Shown in pieces: positions 1 to 64,000 of a stretch of DNA of 64,000 nucleotides (positions are counted from its first letter, which is position 1; every line of letters begins with the position of its first letter). Below the pieces are notes generated by a model that was given only the letters and a program-made list of their open reading frames with translations, searched no databases and was not told where the DNA came from. Source of the DNA: Amorphochlora amoebiformis (lineage: Eukaryota > Cercozoa > Chlorarachniophyceae). Made by a program: the position numbers and the translations under genes. The DNA is taken from the NCBI GenBank assembly GCA_054601695.1, contig BAAHQB010000013.1:682001-746000 (forward strand), given 5' to 3'.

Positions 1-107
1 GACTGATCCCAAGTGTTCCAATCGCTTTACCGGTCATCCTAATCCTAAAAATCCAGCCTAACCTTATGAATCGTCATATCCTTACCTAGCCCCTAATCTT
101 CCCCCAG

Positions 108-19900
<19,793 letters not shown>

Positions 19901-19904
19901 ATAC

Positions 19905-19961
<57 letters not shown>

Positions 19962-20294
19962 CTATGAACTAGCTATCAGTACTAAAGCGCGCAGCGGTGT
20001 AATTCTGTAAAAATTAAATTTATTCCAAGACCGAAAATCGTTTTTTAAATTGATTCAAGGAAAAAATCAAGATGTTACCGGAACCGTATTGTGTCTAGTA
20101 TTATCTAATAATATCACTTGCTACCGTAAAGTTATCAAAGGATTTCGTATATATGCTAGTCGATACTCGATAGGCTGCTATAGCAAGTAATTGGCTAGCT
20201 AATGGGGTATACTGCATTAATGTACAGTAGAATATATACAGCTGTATCTAATTGTATATACGTTTACGTATATATTTGATATCTAGAATATGCG

Positions 20295-20330
<36 letters not shown>

Positions 20331-20355
20331 TATTATATATATATATATATATCGA

Positions 20356-20394
<39 letters not shown>

Positions 20395-20443
20395 CATATA
20401 CAATATATACATATATATATATATACTATGATATGAGTATAAA

Positions 20444-20482
<39 letters not shown>

Positions 20483-21265
20483 TACATATATATATATATA
20501 TATACATATAAATATCAACAACTCCACATGAATTATGTTTATTCATACTAGTTCTTCTACCGTGCCAGCAGTGGTACACATAACTACGTCATGAGTAAAA
20601 AATTTTTCGGCATGTATCTCTTCCGGCCCGATCCGACTAATTATTGTAGTATCTATGACAAGTCAGAGTATCTCAAAGGAGTTCACCAAATCATGAACAA
20701 CTAAGCTTGCAGTATCAGACGTCAGAAAAACGAATATACACGAATAAATTAAACTGGTCAACTATGTCAATGATCAGGCAGGCAGCTACACGCTCACAAG
20801 TCCTATAAATTAAAAAAAATTAATCGCCCAGCGGGACCTTTAGGCCCCGGGAGGGGGTCAGACAAGAACCCCATATTTCCGAAGAATTATTTTCAAAAAG
20901 TAACTTTCAGTTAATTCGTCGGCTGCTCTGTGGCGCCGATTTCTCCTGACAAAGTAAAGTACCCTACCTGTAAAATATTTCCGACACGCGCACAGATATT
21001 TTCTGCCCGATAATACCGGGCAGTAACTGCAATAATTTTCAAGTCAGAAATACGAGGCACCGTCCCCCTCCCCTCCCCTTTGGCCGCTCGAAGCCCGTCT
21101 CTAGCCCTTCCCTTCGTCCAGGGTAACTCTTGGCAGTATTGCCCAGCCCTCTGCGCCGAAATTGATTTTTTTGGTTGCAAAAAGCCGCTGAATTTGCCGT
21201 CGATACGAACCCGCGACTTGTCAAAGCCTCGAAGCTACCACCTGGGCTAGGACAAATACTGAATC
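19901..21265. other. Intergenic region between the JmjC and ankyrin-5-phosphatase genes
   Basis: 19906-19955 and 20297-20505 are (AT)n. 19960-20290 and 20515-20880 are unique sequence with no open frame I could support. 20880-21260 looks like a SINE-type element on the minus strand (separate entry). The 5' flank of the next gene is therefore largely this element. No clear promoter motif was seen. Confidence 0.7.
20820..21258 (-). mobile_element. tRNA-related SINE-like element (distinct from the other three copies)
   Basis: On the minus strand from 21255 the sequence reads TAGCCCAGGTGGTAGCTTCG (A-box-like) and, after about 30 bp, GCGGGTTCGTATCGAC (B-box-like), then a body of about 350 bp ending in a T/A-rich tail near 20820. 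A stable cloverleaf is not evident, so it is a tRNA-derived relic rather than a functional tRNA. It ends about 10 bp before the ATG of the next gene. Confidence 0.45.
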
Positions 21266-43103
<21,838 letters not shown>

Positions 43104-43179
43104 ATACGATTTGTATGTGTGGTGTATCTATCATATTGTTATTATAAGTATATATATATATATATATGTATAATCTATG

Positions 43180-43226
<47 letters not shown>

Positions 43227-43269
43227 TTGATGGTTGTGAATATCATATGATACAATTAGGTATATGTAC

Positions 43270-43352
<83 letters not shown>

Positions 43353-43386
43353 CACATAAATATATGCCACACATATGTATTTATAT

Positions 43387-43459
<73 letters not shown>

Positions 43460-43479
43460 CTTATATTCGTTTGATTATA

Positions 43480-43532
<53 letters not shown>

Positions 43533-43561
43533 ATATATATTTGTGTGTGTGTGTGTGTGTA

Positions 43562-43605
<44 letters not shown>

Positions 43606-43661
43606 TACATAGTTCACATATATCTATATATACATACATACATATACATATACATGTACAA

Positions 43662-43696
<35 letters not shown>

Positions 43697-44137
43697 CATA
43701 CATATACCTATACATATACATACGCATATATATATATATACATACATTTATACATACATACATATATAACATATATATAAATAAATACACAATCAAACAA
43801 CATATGCAAAATACAACTATTCAGCTGGATTCAACCAGTACCCCCTGATCTCCGACTACAATCCCGAAAAAATAAGAAAAAAAAGAGGCGGATCTCCGAC
43901 TCCGATCCCGAAAAAATTAAAAAAAAGAAAAAGGCGGATCCAACCCTACACGTGTCCGTCGTAGAAATTAATGCAGTTAATAATGGGTTCCTGTTGTCTG
44001 AGACTATGTTCGTGTTTATATATAGAGCTCGGGATATGTGTTGTAAGATGTGCGTGTAAATGTATTTATTTTCAGTTCAGTATTGTGATTGCAAGCTTGA
44101 ATAATTTTGTCGGGTATGGAATGGATGTATGTATTAT

Positions 44138-44225
<88 letters not shown>

Positions 44226-44227
44226 TA

Positions 44228-44258
<31 letters not shown>

Positions 44259-44318
44259 GTGTGTGTGTATACATATATTTGTGCATATGTATGTTACAAC
44301 ATACTATATCGTATCATA

Positions 44319-44364
<46 letters not shown>

Positions 44365-44413
44365 TGATACATACAACTAGACTGAGTACATATATATATA
44401 TATATATATATCA

Positions 44414-44461
<48 letters not shown>

Positions 44462-46164
44462 TATATTATGATATATAATGTTTGTACGCTGGCATATAGT
44501 ATCTAGAGTATATACAGCCGCATCATTTAAAATGGTACACCTAAATACTAGAAATACTACACTTATAAATAGTACACCTAAATACTACACTTATAAAACT
44601 ACTATATGTGACATGCGATGTCAATTAGTTAGTCGTAATATTATAATCGATCGAAAGTATTGTATTATCATTTATGATCACTGCCACTGCAGCTGACGTA
44701 GTGAGCTGTACGTATTGTTGTATGTACGTGTACTGTGACAACGGTATATATGTGTACCAACGGTGTACGTATACGTATCATGATATACACGAGGTACATA
44801 TTGTTCAATGATACGTATCAATGAAAAAATTAATATACGTATCAAAAATGATACGTATGTTAATCTGTGACAACAGTATATATGTGTACCAACGGTGTAC
44901 GTATACGTATCACGATAGACACGAGGTACATATTGTTCAATGATACGTATCAATCAAAAATGATACGTATATACGTATCAAAAATGATACGTATATTAAT
45001 ATACGTATCCAAAGTGATACGTATATTAAAGTAGTACGTACGTATACTCTAGTATATATATTGCAATATGTACATACATATATGCGTGGTGCCTATGTAC
45101 GTACATCCAGTACATGTGCTGGCATCGTCGACACTCATACGCATTCTAGCTTGCACAAGCTGATACGTTCATAGTTTCATGTATATAACCTTGGATGTGA
45201 AAACATTTTCGTATGGCACTACAGCGTTTCAACGGTTGTGAGTTGTATTGATATTGTAACGGTGGTCAGGTACTGCCGTAAAAAGTTTACCTGGACATAA
45301 AGTAGATACGTAATCGACGCAAATCTCAGAGCCAATTTCCTAGATTTCAAGCGACTATGCAATGAAATGACGACGTTGCAATATCTAGAATATATGGCTA
45401 AGAAATGTTTTTGCCTAGAGGGCCAAAGGTCATTACTCTGCAGTGAATAATATATTTTGGCATATCAATATATATATATATATATATTTACTGGATATAT
45501 TAGTAAGCGTAGTATAGTATAGAGAAGTAGACTACACGACGGCGTAGGAGAGCCGGAGAGGGAATGCAATATATATATATATATATATATATAGATATAT
45601 GTGCATGTGCATATGTACATTATATATATTATATAAGATACAATATTATGAATCATTAGGCCCATCATTCTAGTCACATAGTACCAGTATCTAGAGTATG
45701 TAAGCGTAGTATATTACTAGCATCTAGAGTATTAACAAGCACGTAGTTCTTGGAGCGAGGAGACAATGCATATACTAGATATATCACATCGTACATGTAC
45801 TAGATGTAGACTAGGTAGACAAATATACATTAATAATTCTAGAGTACATCTAGTATATACATCTAGTACATACTACTATTGCTAGATTAGTACTAGACAT
45901 ATCATATTCTAATAGAATATTTACATAATTTGCTATCTAGGTTATCATAGATAGTCTAGCTAGTATACACATATACATATGTATATATATATATATTATA
46001 TATATATATATATATGTAATATATATAAATATACATATAATATACATACATATATATATATATATATTTCAAGTATATATATATATATAATATATATATA
46101 TATATATGTGTAATATATAAATATACATATAATATATAGACATATATATATATATATATATATA

Positions 46165-46206
<42 letters not shown>

Positions 46207-46390
46207 CTTGAAATATATATATATATATATATATATGTATAATATAAATATAATACACATGTACATATGTATATATATATTATATATATATATATATATG
46301 TATGTATGTGTATGTATCCAGTATATACAATTATATATATATATATATATATATAGATATATGTAATATATATAAATATACATATAATAT

Positions 46391-46432
<42 letters not shown>

Positions 46433-46477
46433 CAAGATATATAATATATTAAAATTTATTATAATTACATGTATATA

Positions 46478-46524
<47 letters not shown>

Positions 46525-46552
46525 ATATGTGTACATATTTATATTTATGCGC

Positions 46553-46585
<33 letters not shown>

Positions 46586-46586
46586 A

Positions 46587-46648
<62 letters not shown>

Positions 46649-46650
46649 CA

Positions 46651-46726
<76 letters not shown>

Positions 46727-46873
46727 TATTTATATATATGACATATATATATATATGTATATATATATATATTTATGTATATATGTATATGTATCTAGTG
46801 TATACATATATACATATGTACATATATACGTATTATATATATATATATATATATATAAGTGTATATATATATA

Positions 46874-46945
<72 letters not shown>

Positions 46946-47051
46946 TATATATGCATATATATCAGATATACACATTTAACATGTATTCATCAATACAAAA
47001 ATTAAAAAAGATATATTGTTAATAAAAACCATAAACTTGCGTGCTCCGATC
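43104..47051. other. Intergenic region between the convergent 5-phosphatase and kinesin genes
   Basis: 43145-43800 and 45960-46980 are (AT)n with GT/CA tracts. 43845-43945 is a roughly 53-bp direct duplication (GATCTCCGACT...AGGCGGATC). 44515-44600 has a short duplicated TAGTACACCTAAATACTACA-type unit. 44733-45040 has a 132-bp duplication and TACGTATC palindromes (separate entry). 45700-45960 is rich in TCTAGAGTA/CTAG motifs. No coding sequence was supported. Confidence 0.75.
44733..45040. repeat. 132-bp direct duplication with TACGTATC palindromes
   Basis: CTGTGACAACGGTATATATG begins a unit at 44733 and again at 44865. Within and after it, ATACGTATCAAAAATGATAC forms a palindrome with 10-bp arms, and GATACGTATC-like motifs recur about ten times. 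Confidence 0.85.
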
Positions 47052-59151
<12,100 letters not shown>

Positions 59152-59637
59152 GGTCGATGCCGTTTCGGTGTGGAGAATCTAAATCCGACTCAATATGCCG
59201 GAATTCCATAGAACAATCGGGAATACCTGAACAAGAAATTCTCTGAGAATCTCCGGCGGATCGACTTGCCATGGCCACGAACCAACGCCCGCAGGGCTAC
59301 GGAAGCTTCGAGTTAAGCATTCCTGTAGCCAGTCCTGCTGATAATAGTACGTAAATTCTCTTCTCTTCCGTGATTTTCTTCCGTGGGAGAGTCGGGGTGC
59401 GGAGACTCACGGACTTCCGGCATGATATTTTTTCGCTCTCTTTTGGGATTCGGAAGAGAGAGAGAAGGGATGAGGGCAGAAGGAGAAATAGCACGACTGG
59501 AATAATATAATACCTTCCAAACAAAGCAAAACGATTCTAAACGAACGCGAAGGGAGTCCAAGACCTTTGCCCGGCGATGCCCGCGGAAATTGATTTGTGG
59601 TGTGATTAGGGTGGTTTCACCTAATTTTATCCCTCAC
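59152..59637. promoter_or_regulatory. Divergent intergenic region, kinesin and copper ATPase (inferred shared promoter)
   Basis: About 486 bp separate the two inferred start codons, which face away from each other. The sequence is mixed-composition, has no (AT)n and no supported exon. No TATA box or other core motif is obvious. A shared or overlapping promoter is inferred from geometry only. Confidence 0.5.
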
Positions 59638-63368
<3,731 letters not shown>

Positions 63369-63373
63369 GTTTG

Positions 63374-63459
<86 letters not shown>

Positions 63460-63464
<5 letters not shown>

Positions 63465-63864
63465 CACAATGGTATAGTAGATGGTAGTCCAGTGTTCGAT
63501 TCAAGTCCGTTTGGTTTATGTCAATTAAAATTCTCAAGCAGTTCATTCCGGAAATTTCTAGGAAAGTTCAAACCTCTCGAAATCTTTCCAAAAGTTCTGG
63601 AAGAGTGACATGGCGTGACGTCACGTTGTGTCACAGTATATCTAGGAGCCCGGTATTACCGGGTGCTACCCGGCGCTACCCGATACTACCCGGTACTACC
63701 GGCGAGATAATCTCCGAGCAATCTCGGGATCTCCAGCGATCTCGAGCTATCTGTGTATACGTACGGCTATACTTCAACACGCTATCGATATTTATTCCTC
63801 GACCTGCGTCCCCTCATACTAAATAGTCCCCTCATACTATTTATATTGTTGCTTTGACAATATA
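63460..63864 (+). mobile_element. SINE-like element, copy C
   Basis: Plus strand: GTTAGCACAATGGTATAGTA (A box), GTTCGATTCAAGTCC (B box), a TGACGTCACGTTGTGTCAC segment, alternating CCGGTATTACCGGGTGCTAC units, CGTACGGCTATACTTCAACA, and the tail TATATTGTTGCTTTGACAAT. Same architecture as A and B but opposite orientation. It lies in the ATPase intron after 63368, between (AT)n tracts. Confidence 0.82.
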
Positions 63865-63866
63865 GA

Positions 63867-63903
<37 letters not shown>

Positions 63904-63952
63904 TACTTAACATATTTTATATAATGAATAGTATGTATATATACATGTATAA

Positions 63953-63989
<37 letters not shown>

Positions 63990-64000
63990 CTTATATCTAT

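Noticed and set aside
20911-21224. Minus-strand frames of 61-89 codons in 20.9-21.2 kb
   Set aside because: They overlap the tRNA-like SINE body, with no conserved motif or splice context.
21190-21258. Functional tRNA gene on the minus strand
   Set aside because: A- and B-box-like motifs are present but the T-stem and acceptor stem do not pair properly, so it is a tRNA-derived relic.
59297-59561. Minus-strand frames of 75-82 codons upstream of the kinesin start
   Set aside because: No motif and no phase-compatible link to the motor exon; likely 5' UTR or promoter sequence.

Overview
The window is nuclear DNA from an unidentified, very intron-rich unicellular eukaryote, probably a protist or alga. 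The evidence is: split genes with GT-AG and a few GC-AG introns, standard stop codons, kinesin-3, JmjC and inositol 5-phosphatase genes, TTAGGG-type repeats and tRNA-derived SINE-like elements. I cannot name the lineage. The models below were assembled by hand from splice signals, reading-frame continuity and conserved motifs. No alignment or database search was run.

Four genes account for essentially all the coding sequence. (1) About 108-19900, plus strand, open at its 5' end: a JmjC/cupin_8 2-oxoglutarate oxygenase-like protein in at least 23 small exons. (2) 21266-43103, plus strand: a roughly 518-residue protein in 27 exons, with a predicted N-myristoyl/polybasic N terminus, ankyrin repeats and a complete inositol-polyphosphate 5-phosphatase domain. 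(3) 47052-59151, minus strand: a roughly 2150-residue kinesin-3 in 15 exons (motor, FHA, SH3-like, coiled coil, PDZ-like, SH3b-like, ankyrin repeats, C-terminal PH). (4) 59638 to the right edge, plus strand: the N terminus of a copper-type P1B ATPase with HMA domains. Genes 3 and 4 are divergent with about 490 bp between them. Genes 2 and 3 are convergent across about 4 kb of non-coding DNA.

The rest is intron and intergenic DNA dominated by (AT)n, with (CT)n/(GA)n tracts, interstitial CCCTAA/TTAGGG arrays, minisatellites and three related SINE-like copies (51592-51978 minus, 60581-60960 minus, 63460-63864 plus). The kinesin 5' half keeps introns of 36-74 bp, which may be the ancestral size. 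Coding sequence is about 7% of gene 2.

The most unusual signal is that introns repeatedly carry extra copies of the edge of a neighbouring exon together with its splice site, embedded in (AT)n. I see this in at least 14 introns of all four genes, in 1 to 7 extra copies, and two copies are inverted. One whole JmjC exon is present three times with only synonymous differences between the two versions. Telomere-type arrays start within 0-10 nt of the 5' splice site in five introns of gene 2, while CT tracts tend to sit against 3' splice sites. This looks like an intron-growth process driven by repeat-mediated duplication of splice junctions.
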